Notes: generated by a model not told the origin, from the sequence alone. 64,000 nucleotides of DNA from Propionibacteriaceae bacterium (GCA_009782785.1 WRIJ01000002.1:124001-188000), one strand, 5' to 3'; counted from the stretch's first letter, positions 38,793-48,776 are shown. Numbers and translations: made by a program.

Positions 38793-39283
38793 GTGAGCGA
38801 TAGCCGAGGCGACAGTCACTTGCTCAGCAAATAATGGAAACTGAAAAGAGATTTGCGACACTTGTTGAAAGTTCAGGCCCTCGCGTGCCCCACCTGCCTG
38901 ACTGGAATCAATCAGTTTCTGCCCTCGACTGGAAGCGAGGTTCTGCTGAATGAAATCTGCAGAGTATCCTTCAACTGGCCTCACAATGCAGACATGCTGA
39001 TTCACATTTGCGGCGCATAACTGCTTGTAGACGGCACTTCTACCGATAGATGCGCCGGTGATGTTCAAGAGAACATCGTTTTTGAGTACCCGAGAGTTCT
39101 TCATCTCATCGTCTGTATCTGAATCAATGAAAACAACATCCCCCAAGTCCACTCGGTCCGAGTTGACATTCTGAGAGCGAATCAGCGGCACACCACTGGT
39201 TTTATATGCACTTTCGCCGCCACGCGGTGTCTTGCCACTTCCGATTTTCGACGTAACATCCCCGAGCTTCCGCTGTTCCCAAG
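38757..39283 (-). pseudogene. hsdS cassette with a second recognition domain, inverted
   Basis: The minus strand reads PWEQRKLGDVTSKIGSGKTP, then GVPLIRSQNVNSDRVDLGD and a recognition domain unlike the other copy, ending in LDHLITLHQRES. It has no start codon at the WEQRK boundary and no HsdS C-terminus, since the frame continues into the recombinase gene. Swapping it with the 37294 cassette by inversion at the 17-nt and 39-nt repeats would change the DNA target. Confidence 0.8.
39267..39283 (-). repeat. Outer inverted repeat, right arm
   Basis: CTTGGGAACAGCGGAAG on the minus strand is identical to 37294-37310 and 33507-33523 on the plus strand. It encodes the WEQRK boundary of HsdS. Confidence 0.85.
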
Positions 39284-39394
39284 GGTCAGTCAGTGTTGGT
39301 GGAGTGCAAGGGCTACACCGCTGTTCGGGATTTCGGGGCGAGCCTTCGAAGCGAATCAGTCATCACGAAGGATGAACACATCACCGCGTTTCAT
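39284..39394 (-). pseudogene. MazF/PemK-like toxin with early stop, truncated
   Basis: The minus strand starts MKRGDVFILRDD and meets an in-frame TGA at 39358-39356, after which FASKARPEIPNSGVALALH continues the MazF-like frame until the hsdS boundary. The start overlaps the antitoxin stop by 14 nt, as in a toxin-antitoxin operon. Both the stop and the missing 3' end make it inactive. Confidence 0.65.
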
Positions 39395-39623
39395 CTAATA
39401 GCTTCCTCGATAATTGGGAAACAAACTCAGTGGCATCATCCTCAGTCTCGAAAGGTTCAACAGAAGGTAAACGTACGTCAAAAGGGAACCCGTGATGCTG
39501 ATTGAAGGCAGCGACGAAAACTCGCATCGCATCCGCAGGAGTCGTCCCCAGACGCTTAGTGGTCTCACGAAAGAGGCGATCCTGTGCTTCATCAACTCGG
39601 GTGGCTAATTGAACTGAACTCAT
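39381..39623 (-). CDS. RelB/DinJ-like antitoxin, toxin partner decayed
   Basis: The 80-residue protein starts SSVQLATRVDEAQDRLFRET, and AMRVFVAAFNQHHGFPFDVRLP matches the RelB/DinJ helix and strand. Its downstream toxin frame is truncated, so this is an orphan antitoxin. Together with the MazF-like remnant it forms an inverted counterpart of 33114-33506. Confidence 0.75.
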   Translation of the reverse strand: MSSVQLATRVDEAQDRLFRETTKRLGTTPADAMRVFVAAFNQHHGFPFDVRLPSVEPFETEDDATEFVSQLSRKLLDETR

Positions 39624-39901
39624 GGCTCTATTCTAGCAGTAGCTAACAATCAGTGGCAATGAGTGGCAGACTTTCTGGTGAAACAACATAAGCGACGCTC
39701 ATGGACTCTGCGAACCTGTGTGTGGCCAGCGGTGTGCATAGGAGCAGCGTCCGCCCGCTGTACGAAAAGGAGCGGGAGCAACAGTGGTGGTGGAACACAA
39801 AAGATACCTCCCCCCATGTTCCGTCGACGTCTTGATGAAACGCATTTACTGGAATACAATTGTGTCAACTGTAACAGATGTGACAAATAGAAGAAGGTCC
39901 G

Positions 39902-40285
39902 ATGACTGCAACACTTGAACGTGACGCACTGGCAGTGCAAGACGCGCTATCACAACAAGGAGAGCAAATCCTGATCTCGGTTGCGCGGGAAACTGCTGAA
40001 AAGATAGCAGCATGGATGGGCGCTGAAGCTCAAGGTCAATCAATCGTGACCACAAAAGGACTACGGGAAGTGAGTCCCAGTGAGGCAGCATCCATGATGG
40101 GAATATCGAGAGTGCAACTTCACAAGCTACTTGACAAGGGTATTATCCCGTTTCGAAAAGTAGGGTCACACCATCGAATTCGTGTTGAAGCCATAGAAAG
40201 GTGGCTGGAAATCGAGGACGCACGACAAGAAAAAGCAATGGCTGAACTGATGGCTCTTCAAAATGAATTAGGGCTGACCGAGTGA
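39902..40285 (+). CDS. Excisionase-type helix-turn-helix antitoxin
   Basis: The 127-residue protein has a MerR/excisionase-like DNA-binding domain at residues 55-100: EVSPSEAASMMGISRVQLHKLLDKG and PFRKVGSHHRIRVEAIERWL. Proteins of this shape pair with PIN_3 toxins, and the toxin start overlaps its stop by 4 bp. AGAAGGT is its ribosome binding site. The 278-bp stretch before it shows no gene. Confidence 0.85.
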   Translation: MTATLERDALAVQDALSQQGEQILISVARETAEKIAAWMGAEAQGQSIVTTKGLREVSPSEAASMMGISRVQLHKLLDKGIIPFRKVGSHHRIRVEAIERWLEIEDARQEKAMAELMALQNELGLTE

Positions 40286-40875
40286 GACCGCCGAACCCAC
40301 TTGCGAACCATGTACGGCTAATATGCCTTGCTGATGCCAACGTGCTCTATTCGCGAGTTTTGAGGGACTACCTACTCTATGCAATGAGAGCAAAGCTGAT
40401 CGTCGTCGTATGGAGTCAAGAAATACTTTGTGAAGTAACGCAACACCTCAAGAGAAACAGGGCGAGTTTTACTGAAGAATCAGCTCGGCTACTGGTCAAT
40501 GCAATGAATGGGGCCTACCCACATTCACAGTACGAGGCACGTGAATCAGATATTTCAGTATTGCGAAGTCTGAGGTTACCTGATGAGAAAGATCGCCATG
40601 TCATCGCAGCTGCATTATCAGCAGGCGCCCACTGTATCTGCACACATAACGTCAAGGATTTCCCACCAGAGGTACTAGCCAAGCTAGGGCTTGTCGTCAT
40701 GACCCCTGATGATCTTCTTTGCTCACTTATACGTGATTGTGCCGAGTCAATGAAATGGGTGCACCATATGGCGGTTAGTACCCTCGCTGGAGCTACTGAC
40801 CAATCAACAATCACCAGTTTGGAAAAAGCAGGTGCACCAGGAGTTGCTGAGTTGGTGGAGAGGACGATTGCTTAG
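40282..40875 (+). CDS. PIN_3-type toxin
   Basis: The 197-residue protein starts with GTG at 40282. CLADANVLYSRVLRDYLL holds the first catalytic Asp, WSQEILCEVTQHL the Glu, and PDEKDRHVIAAALSAGAHCICT the third acidic pair; NVKDFPPEVLAKLGL is the usual end of the PIN core. About 45 C-terminal residues form extra helices. It pairs with the excisionase-type antitoxin. Confidence 0.87.
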   Translation: MRPPNPLANHVRLICLADANVLYSRVLRDYLLYAMRAKLIVVVWSQEILCEVTQHLKRNRASFTEESARLLVNAMNGAYPHSQYEARESDISVLRSLRLPDEKDRHVIAAALSAGAHCICTHNVKDFPPEVLAKLGLVVMTPDDLLCSLIRDCAESMKWVHHMAVSTLAGATDQSTITSLEKAGAPGVAELVERTIA

Positions 40876-40916
40876 TGCACCTTGCTCCACTTGTCCTATG
40901 CACCTACCCTTAAAAA

Positions 40917-41360
40917 ATGAGCACTGTGCGTACCGTACCCCAAGAAAAACCAGCACTTCCCACTCCGGCCAGGTGGGCACTCTTCTGGGCGCTGTTTATC
41001 GGGTTGGGTGCGCTGCTCGGTGCGGGAATGATGTGGATCGTGCCCGATGCGATGGGGATGACACCACTTCTAGCATCCATTCAAGACAACCTGCCCGTCA
41101 TCGGGAGTGCCTTCACGAGTTTCCTGTGGCCGGGGATCTGCCTGCTGACGATCATCGGTCTGCCCAACCTCCTCGGAGCCGTACTGATCTTAAGAAGGAG
41201 AAAGTACGCGCCGATGTGGGCGATTATCTGCGGGGTGATCCTGCTCGGGTGGATTGCCCTGCAGCTGCTGGTTGTGTTCGGCTGGAACCCCGTGTCGGGG
41301 GTGTACCTTGTGTTCGCTGTGACACAAGTGGTGACGGGGATTCTTTGGGTGCGCGCTTGA
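40917..41360 (+). CDS. Four-helix membrane protein of unknown function
   Basis: The 147-residue protein has membrane segments at about residues 20-42, 62-90, 98-117 and 124-145, with a basic RRRKYAP loop. No family is recognised. GTAC is frequent, so it looks native to the genome rather than part of the restriction island. Confidence 0.6.
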   Translation: MSTVRTVPQEKPALPTPARWALFWALFIGLGALLGAGMMWIVPDAMGMTPLLASIQDNLPVIGSAFTSFLWPGICLLTIIGLPNLLGAVLILRRRKYAPMWAIICGVILLGWIALQLLVVFGWNPVSGVYLVFAVTQVVTGILWVRA

Positions 41361-41419
41361 GTGGTCTTTGGCCGTACGCGAATTCGCGCGCTGAATGGGA
41401 TCCGAGTGTTTGCTCAATG

Positions 41420-41450
41420 GATCCTGCCACGCTTCGCGCGCAGGATGACG
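41420..41450. repeat. Degenerate palindromic repeat
   Basis: GATCCTGCCACGCTTCGCGCGCAGGATGACG is a diverged copy of the palindromic family downstream of the membrane-protein gene. Confidence 0.6.
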
Positions 41451-41483
41451 CGGGCGCCAAATGGCCACCCTGCCGAGCCTGGC

Positions 41484-41573
41484 ATGAAAAAATGTCAGAC
41501 TCTCCTGCCAGACTGGTGGGCAAGGAGGAAACATGACCACCACAAGACCACTCGGCGCCACCAGGATTCTGCG
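41484..41573 (+). repeat. Repeated leader segment, copy 1
   Basis: A stretch with ATGTCAGACTCTCCTGCCA, the ribosome binding site AAGGAGGAAAC and an ATG (41533) that starts MTTTRPLGATRIL is closely matched at 42326-42416. Both copies end at GGATTCTGC, the arm of the palindromic repeat. It may be the start of a lost gene. Confidence 0.65.
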
Positions 41574-41622
41574 CTGTGGGCTTCATCCATGCGCAGATCG
41601 ATCCCGGGGAAATCTGCCGTGG

Positions 41623-41628
41623 TATTCT
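41623..41628 (+). promoter_or_regulatory. Likely -10 box of the AbrB-type antitoxin, leaderless
   Basis: TATTCT is 6 nt before the ATG at 41635 and supports that internal start. Confidence 0.5.
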
Positions 41629-41634
41629 TGTGGC

Positions 41635-41865
41635 ATGATCGGAACCATAGATAAGGCAGGGCGAGTGGTTGTGCCCAAGGAGATACGCCAGAAGCTTGGC
41701 TTCGTACCTGGTGGTGTTGAATTCGCTGTTCAAGGAAATCAAGCCGTCATCAAGCAAGCAGGTGCAGGGTTGCGTGAACAAGACGGCCACCTTCTTCTCC
41801 CATTAGGAGGGCCTCAAATGTCCGTTGATGAGTTGAGAGAGTTGCGCCTTGTCGACCAAAAGTGA
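41635..41865 (+). CDS. AbrB/MazE-type antitoxin
   Basis: The 76-residue protein starts MIGTIDKAGRVVVPKEIRQK and has the AbrB swapped hairpin, then LGFVPGGVEFAVQGNQ and a short toxin-binding tail. The frame is open up to 41533, but the promoter box and family pattern place the start here. It overlaps the following PIN gene by 17 bp. Confidence 0.85.
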   Translation: MIGTIDKAGRVVVPKEIRQKLGFVPGGVEFAVQGNQAVIKQAGAGLREQDGHLLLPLGGPQMSVDELRELRLVDQK

Positions 41866-42274
41866 ACTACTTCTCTTTGACACGAGCGCTGCGCTGGCCT
41901 TTGTCGATAGTGAGAACCCGGCACATGAACAGTCCTGGGAACTAGCCGTGAAACGACCGCGCGGTCTGGCTGGCCATGCCATGTTCGAGTTCTTCTCGGT
42001 TCTCACCAGACTCCCGATGCCGAAAAGGTTGGATAGCGCAGATGCGACCCGCCTGATCCACCAGGAGTTCGGTGAATCGCGGTTCCTTCCCTCAGATTCC
42101 ATGGGCAGTCTTCTCGATGAGTTCACCCGGTTGGGTATCACTGGGGGAATGGTGTACGACGGATTGGTCGCAGCAGCTGCCCGCCACCATGGTCTAGAAC
42201 TTGTCACCTGTGACCATCGGGCTGAGAGCATCTACCAATCACTCGGAATTCAATATCTTCTTCTTCCTGTGTGA
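41849..42274 (+). CDS. PIN-domain toxin (VapC-like)
   Basis: The 141-residue PIN protein has acidic residues in LLFDTSAALAFVD, the Glu in GHAMFEFFSVLTR, and VYDGLVAAAARHHGLELVTCD. The start is taken as TTG at 41849, inside the antitoxin; there is no ATG or GTG before the first catalytic Asp. It is the partner of the AbrB-type protein. Confidence 0.85.
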   Translation: MSTKSELLLFDTSAALAFVDSENPAHEQSWELAVKRPRGLAGHAMFEFFSVLTRLPMPKRLDSADATRLIHQEFGESRFLPSDSMGSLLDEFTRLGITGGMVYDGLVAAAARHHGLELVTCDHRAESIYQSLGIQYLLLPV

Positions 42275-42325
42275 TGTTGCTCAGAGGCAATCCGCCCGAC
42301 GACAAATGAACTCCACCGGTGCAAG

Positions 42326-42416
42326 GTCTGAAAAATGTCAGACCCTCCTGCCATGATGGAAGACAAGGAGGAAAACATGAGCAACAAAAGACCACTAGGC
42401 TCCCTCAGGATTCTGC
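42326..42416 (+). repeat. Repeated leader segment, copy 2
   Basis: It matches 41484-41573, with ATGTCAGACCCTCCTGCCA, AAGGAGGAAAAC and an ATG at 42376 that opens MSNKRPLGSLRILQRTH and stops at 42429. Confidence 0.65.
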
Positions 42417-42827
42417 AACGTACTCATTAACGCAGTCAAGAAAGACTCGCCACACTATAGGGATGCCCATGGCTGGTTGACCAAAACCCTGTCCAAGCAA
42501 GAACCAGTGGGGTTTGCCTGGCTAGCACTCGTTGCTTTTGTCCGAATCACCACAAATCCCAAAATCTCGACGCCACCGCTATCGTGGGTGGCAGCCCTTG
42601 ATCTGGTAGATGCCTGGCTTGATGCTCCATCAGCGCGCATCCTCAACCCTGGCTCTCGCCACTCAGAATACTTCCGCGAAGCGCTGCTCTCTGCGAAAGG
42701 TTCACCCAATCTCACCAATGGCGCTCACCTGGCAGCTATCGCACGCGAACACAAAGCAACAGTGGTCACCTTCGATTCAGATTTCGGGAAGTTTCCCGGG
42801 ATTAGGTGGGAGCACCCGAAGGGTTGA
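42417..42827 (+). pseudogene. PIN-domain toxin lacking start and first catalytic residue
   Basis: From 42417 the frame reads NVLINAVKKDSPHYRDAHGW, the start of a PIN fold whose preceding MLLVDA-type segment is gone. The rest is intact up to HLAAIAREHKATVVTFDSDF near the end. GGATTCTGC, a repeat arm, sits exactly at the break, so repeat insertion or deletion removed the 5' end. Confidence 0.75.
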
Positions 42828-42864
42828 TAGACGGTACGAGGTTCCCTGAACCGCAGAACCATGC

Positions 42865-42870
42865 TATCGT
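42865..42870 (+). promoter_or_regulatory. Likely -10 box of the orphan AbrB gene, leaderless
   Basis: TATCGT lies 7 nt before the GTG at 42878. Confidence 0.45.
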
Positions 42871-42877
42871 CATATCT

Positions 42878-43111
42878 GTGATCACCAACATGGATGCGGA
42901 AGGTCGCGTGGCGATCCCCAAAGAGATACGTGACAGACTTAGTCTGATACCAGGCGACGTGCAATTAACCGTACAAGGAGATCATCTTGTGATCGAAAAA
43001 ACTGGGCATGGTCTTGGTGCGGTCAAGCTGGGGTTTATTCGCGACTTGAACGCTACCGTCATGAGCAAAGAAGAGGTGAAAAGGCTCAGACGCGGCGAGC
43101 GAAGATCCTAG
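42878..43111 (+). CDS. AbrB/MazE-type antitoxin without toxin partner
   Basis: The 77-residue protein starts VITNMDAEGRVAIPKEIRD and is closely similar to the antitoxin at 41635 (AGRVVVPKEIR, PGGVEFAVQGN versus PGDVQLTVQGD). The tail ends after VMSKEEVKRLRRGERRS and no PIN gene follows, since the AlkD-like gene converges from the other side. It is an orphan, perhaps the former partner of the broken PIN gene at 42417 after rearrangement. Confidence 0.8.
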   Translation: MITNMDAEGRVAIPKEIRDRLSLIPGDVQLTVQGDHLVIEKTGHGLGAVKLGFIRDLNATVMSKEEVKRLRRGERRS

Positions 43112-43115
43112 GTGC

Positions 43116-44297
43116 TCACTGCTCGGAAACAGTATCGGGAGCAGGAGGCGCAATAGGTTTGCGATTGTCGGGGAACAAGGTGACATAGCGTGGAGTTGAA
43201 CAGTACTCAATCAACTCAAGATTTACACTCTGATTTTCGATACCATTGACCACCAATGTGATCGTATGTATCCCCGGGTAATGCTTGCGCGTACTTATGT
43301 CAACAAACGACAATCGGCGCTCGTAGTACCTCTTGTGTCCAGCAGCAAGACTCAACTCCGCAATCTTGAACTGTTTTCGGTGCCGAATTCCATTGAATTT
43401 CACATAGTCAACTGCGTACTCAAGTCGTACCTTCGCTGTGACTTTAGCCTCCACGATAAAAGAGAACACTGCCACACCACCGAGCGGTACACGCGGTGGT
43501 TCCACACCTAGGTCCCTCACCTCCACGCAATCGACCGCCACCCATCCGAATAACCCCAAAGCCAGACGATTGCCGCGTTTCAACAAGGTCCGACAGCCAT
43601 GTTTCACTATCCAATCAGTACGTTCGTCCGCGCCATGCCATTGCTGGGCAATCTCGAGGACCAACTCCGGATGCGTCTTCGAGATATCATTAAGATTGTT
43701 TCCGACACTAGTACGTACGTGCGGAGAAGGATCCGCCTTCAGTCGCTCCAGTATCGGCACAATAGGTGAAGGATCCTTCTTGAAAGCCGCGAGTGCTGGT
43801 GCCCACGGCAATTGGGGCCGACACCCTTCACTCGCCAACCGGCGTACGTGCTCATCCTCGTGGCCCGCCCAGGCAAGCATCTGGGCCATCATGCGTTCCT
43901 GATCGAGAACAATGAACGGGCGTACGGCAAACTCACTCGATGCGTACGGGGTGTAGCGCTCTAAAGCACCCACGGAAACCTCCCAATACTCCTCACTCAC
44001 CCCAAACAATTCAACAAAAGTAGGAAAGAAGAATCCGAAACCATCCAGCCATGTTCCATCATTCATGACCACCTGGTCGATGACCGCAATCGCCGAAGGA
44101 TAATCGGCGGGAAGAAACTCGCGCAACGACTCACTGATCCGGCGACTCCGCGCTTTCAGCTCCAGATCATCCCACGGATCACTGAGCACAGCTTCGAGAA
44201 ACCCCTCTGCATCAAAACTCGGATACACCCGTGCAATATCATCAGCGATCGGCGACAACGATTCACGGTTGTAGAAATTCTTCAGTGCTTCAGCCAT
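43116..44297 (-). CDS. DNA alkylation repair protein (AlkD-like HEAT repeat)
   Basis: This 393-residue helical-repeat protein has the AlkD-like core (ELKARSRRISESLREFLP, FVELFGVSEEYWEVSVGALE, ASEFAVRPFIVLDQERMMAQM), HEAT units with HVRRLASEGCRPQLPWAPAL and HVRTSVGNNLNDISKTHPEL, and about 110 extra C-terminal residues predicted as beta-rich. The family removes alkylated bases from DNA; the C-terminal part seems to be a separate domain. It borders the toxin-antitoxin island. Confidence 0.85.
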   Translation of the reverse strand: MAEALKNFYNRESLSPIADDIARVYPSFDAEGFLEAVLSDPWDDLELKARSRRISESLREFLPADYPSAIAVIDQVVMNDGTWLDGFGFFFPTFVELFGVSEEYWEVSVGALERYTPYASSEFAVRPFIVLDQERMMAQMLAWAGHEDEHVRRLASEGCRPQLPWAPALAAFKKDPSPIVPILERLKADPSPHVRTSVGNNLNDISKTHPELVLEIAQQWHGADERTDWIVKHGCRTLLKRGNRLALGLFGWVAVDCVEVRDLGVEPPRVPLGGVAVFSFIVEAKVTAKVRLEYAVDYVKFNGIRHRKQFKIAELSLAAGHKRYYERRLSFVDISTRKHYPGIHTITLVVNGIENQSVNLELIEYCSTPRYVTLFPDNRKPIAPPAPDTVSEQ

Positions 44298-44429
44298 GGG
44301 CCCTCCCTCTTTGAACAGTCACGATCCTACGCTGTGTGTCATCGGGTCGCGGTGCTGCCACACGCCACACTTCCCCAACCTTCAACACGCGGGAGGCCAG
44401 GTATCCGCTCTCATCCCACCCTCCCCAGA

Positions 44430-44435
44430 TAAACT
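44430..44435 (+). promoter_or_regulatory. Likely -10 box of the DUF1810 gene, leaderless
   Basis: TAAACT is 6 nt before the GTG at 44442. Confidence 0.5.
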
Positions 44436-44441
44436 AACGCC

Positions 44442-44879
44442 GTGGTTGATAGCGCAAGGGAACTCGACCGGTACATTGCAGCCCAAGAAGGGTACTACCA
44501 GCAAGCTCTCATGGAGGTACGCCTGGGCCGCAAACATACTCATTGGATGTGGTTCGTCTTCCCACAAATTTCAGGATTGGGTCAGAGTTCGGTCGATCAT
44601 CTCTACGCCATCAGAGACCTGTCAGAAGCTACAGCCTATCTCGCAGACCCGATACTGGGCCCGCGCCTTATTGACATTTCGAGGGCTGTGTTCGACAAGA
44701 ATTTTGCCGATATCCGCCTCGCTTTTAAATACCCTGACGACTTGAAACTGTGCAGTTGCATGACCTTGTTTTCCCAAGTCCCCGGTGCCAACCCAGTCTT
44801 CACTTCTGTCATCGACCGGTATTACCAGGGGAAGTCGTGCGAAAAAACTCTAGCCATCCTTGCACAGTCCACGGCCTAA
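44442..44879 (+). CDS. DUF1810 family protein
   Basis: The 145-residue protein carries the family pattern ALMEVRLGRKHTHWMWFVFP followed by QISGLGQSS, then YLADPILGPRLID and CSCMTLFSQV. Its biochemical role is not established. The GTG start is supported by the TAAACT box. It stands alone between the AlkD-like gene and asd. Confidence 0.88.
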   Translation: MVDSARELDRYIAAQEGYYQQALMEVRLGRKHTHWMWFVFPQISGLGQSSVDHLYAIRDLSEATAYLADPILGPRLIDISRAVFDKNFADIRLAFKYPDDLKLCSCMTLFSQVPGANPVFTSVIDRYYQGKSCEKTLAILAQSTA

Positions 44880-44888
44880 CCCCGCTGA

Positions 44889-46828
<1,940 letters not shown>

Positions 46829-46928
46829 TCACGCGTTTGGTTCGTGCCCGCGTACACGATATGATCGTGTGTCGGTCGCTAATCGGCGACACCACAATCG
46901 TGGGAACACCCCTCAAGGAAGGTCAACA

Positions 46929-47030
46929 GTGGGTTCGGTCATCAAAAAGCGCCGCAAGCGCATGGCGAAGAAGAAGCACCGCAAACTGCTGAAGAAGACG
47001 CGAATTCAGCGTCGTCGAGCAGGTCGCTAA
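46929..47030 (+). CDS. Small ribosomal subunit protein bS22 (AURKAIP1/COX24 type)
   Basis: This 33-residue, highly basic protein starts with GTG at 46929 behind GGAAGG and reads [19 protein letters not shown] followed by [13 protein letters not shown]. It is nearly the same as the bS22 protein seen in mycobacterial ribosome structures, which binds the 30S subunit near the decoding site. It is shorter than most gene callers accept. It lies between proC and the phosphatase gene. Confidence 0.9.
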   Translation: MGSVIKKRRKRMAKKKHRKLLKKTRIQRRRAGR

Positions 47031-47066
47031 TCACCAGCGACCAGGTTCGCAATGTGAGGAAGTACG

Positions 47067-47702
47067 ATGGCAGTCGTTCATGTGATGCGCCACGGGCAAG
47101 TTGATAACCCTGAGGGTGTCCTTTACGAGCGCTTGCCTGGTTTCCATCTCACCGAATTGGGGCGTGACATGGCTGCACAGTCGGCCACCTTCTTTCATGA
47201 CCTACCGATCACTCATTTGCGCTGTTCTCCACTTGAACGCACCCAAGAAACCATGAAACCCGTGGCGGCACTTTTCCCCACCCTTGAGGTGCACCTGGAT
47301 GAGCGCGTCATCGAAGCGGGTAATCGTTTCGCTGGACAGGTCATGGGTGGGTCAGCGAAAGCAGCCAAGAACCCCAAGAATTGGCCTTTTGTTCTCAACC
47401 CTTTCCGTCCGAGCTGGGGTGAACCTTATGCAGCTATCGCCGAGCGTATGCTGGAAGCCATCAAAGACTCTGCAGACATTGTCGGCGATAGTGGGCAGGC
47501 TGTGATTGTCTCCCACCAACTCCCCATCTGGATGGCCCACCTCCGCGCGACAGGGCGTCGCCTCTTTCATGACCCACGCAAGCGCCAATGTTCTCTAGCT
47601 TCGATCACAAGTTTCCACGTCACGTCGGGAGAGGTCACAAAAATAGAGTACGTCGAACCGGCCCTCGACCTACTTCCAAACCCACCCATGTTCGGCTTCT
47701 AA
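47067..47702 (+). CDS. Histidine phosphatase family protein
   Basis: The 211-residue protein has the catalytic VMRHGQVDNP motif at residues 6-15 with the phosphohistidine, the LRCSPLERTQET motif near 51, and the second His in VIVSHQLPIW near 151. Family members remove phosphate from diverse small molecules and proteins. No substrate can be assigned. GAGGAAG precedes the ATG. Repeats follow it. Confidence 0.9.
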   Translation: MAVVHVMRHGQVDNPEGVLYERLPGFHLTELGRDMAAQSATFFHDLPITHLRCSPLERTQETMKPVAALFPTLEVHLDERVIEAGNRFAGQVMGGSAKAAKNPKNWPFVLNPFRPSWGEPYAAIAERMLEAIKDSADIVGDSGQAVIVSHQLPIWMAHLRATGRRLFHDPRKRQCSLASITSFHVTSGEVTKIEYVEPALDLLPNPPMFGF

Positions 47703-47802
47703 GTCAGCCACAGCAGAAGACCGACTGGTCGATGAATCTCAAGAGCGATCTGATGCGTCAGCAGCAGAGCGCTCTTGAGATTCAGCGATCCGCTTCCAAT
47801 TC

Positions 47803-48060
47803 CACCCATGTTTGGGTTCTAGGGCTGCCAAGAACATGCATCTGGTGGGTGATCATGCAGCGTCGGCCATCGCTACGATGACAAATGTGAATTCTGGATT
47901 CTGCGAGTCGCTTCGCTCCGCAGAATGACGTGGGGGTGGTGGACCTTGTCCGCTCCGCAGAATGACGTGGGGGTGGTGGACCTTGTCCGCTCCGCAGAAT
48001 GACGTGGCGGTGGGGCCCACAGGATGATGGAGGGTGGTGTGTAATGACGTGGGTGAGTGG
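47803..48060. repeat. Intergenic repeat cluster
   Basis: The end of the phosphatase gene (CCCATGTTCGGCTTCTA) recurs in altered form at about 47806. From 47897 an inverted copy of the palindromic repeat (CTGCGAGTCGCTTCGCTCCGCAG) is followed by two tandem partial units of GGACCTTGTCCGCTCCGCAG. No gene is supported between 47703 and 48146. Confidence 0.75.
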
Positions 48061-48146
48061 GCTTTTACAGTGTGCAGGATGACGTGGGAGCGGACTTGCG
48101 CACGATGAGTTGATAATCGACATCACTGAGTGCGAGACTAGAACAG

Positions 48147-48776
48147 ATGACTGAACCAACACTACGCAGGCGAATGTCTGCTGCCGAGCGCCGAGACCAA
48201 CTGATCGGTGTTGCCCTAGTGTGTTTCGCTGAGAAGGGATTCAACGGAACCTCTATCGAAGAAGTGGCAGCCAGAGCCGGAGTATCCAAACCTGTCATCT
48301 ATGAACATTTCGGCGGCAAAGAAGGATTGTACGCTGTCGTTGTTGACCGGGAAGCCAATAGTCTCCTCCATAGTTTGCGAGGAGCAGTGACAGACCCAGA
48401 AGCTGGATCCCGTTCGCTGATTGAGCGTGGGTCTCTCGCACTGCTGGAGTTCATTGAAACCCATCCCGAGGGCTTCCAGATCATGATGCGCGACTCCTCA
48501 GAATTGGGTGGATCCAGTTTCGCTTCCATTCTCAATGATGTGATCGTACGCGTGGAGGGCTTGCTCATCCCCAAATTTGAGAAGATGGGTTTCGACCCTA
48601 AAGCCGTACCGCTCATTGCACAAGCGCTCACAGGGCTCGTAGCCATGACTGGCCAATGGTGGTTGGACAATCCAGAGTTTTCTAAAGAAGAGGTCGCCAC
48701 CTATCTGGTGAACATGGCTTGGAATGGAATGCATCACCTGGAGTTGGATTTCAGTCTCACACCGAGATCTGCCTGA
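48147..48776 (+). CDS. TetR-family regulator
   Basis: The 209-residue protein has the TetR DNA-binding domain: SAAERRDQLIGVALVCFAEK followed by GFNGTSIEEVAARAGVSKPVIYEHFGGKEGLYAVVVDRE, residues 10-60. The ligand domain is long and helical. It stands upstream of and on the same strand as the flippase-like gene at 48934, which it may control; that is inference. Confidence 0.92.
   Translation: MTEPTLRRRMSAAERRDQLIGVALVCFAEKGFNGTSIEEVAARAGVSKPVIYEHFGGKEGLYAVVVDREANSLLHSLRGAVTDPEAGSRSLIERGSLALLEFIETHPEGFQIMMRDSSELGGSSFASILNDVIVRVEGLLIPKFEKMGFDPKAVPLIAQALTGLVAMTGQWWLDNPEFSKEEVATYLVNMAWNGMHHLELDFSLTPRSA

Noticed and set aside
37803-39191. A single HsdS-recombinase fusion protein
   Set aside because: The frame is open, but AGGAGGA and an ATG at 38729 give a complete recombinase, and the hsdS part is a cassette without start.
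39663-39890. Plus-strand frame of 75 residues before the HTH antitoxin
   Set aside because: It has no ribosome binding site, odd composition and no recognisable family. It is treated as non-coding.
31208-43111. Prophage
   Set aside because: One tyrosine recombinase is present, but no phage structural, packaging or replication genes.
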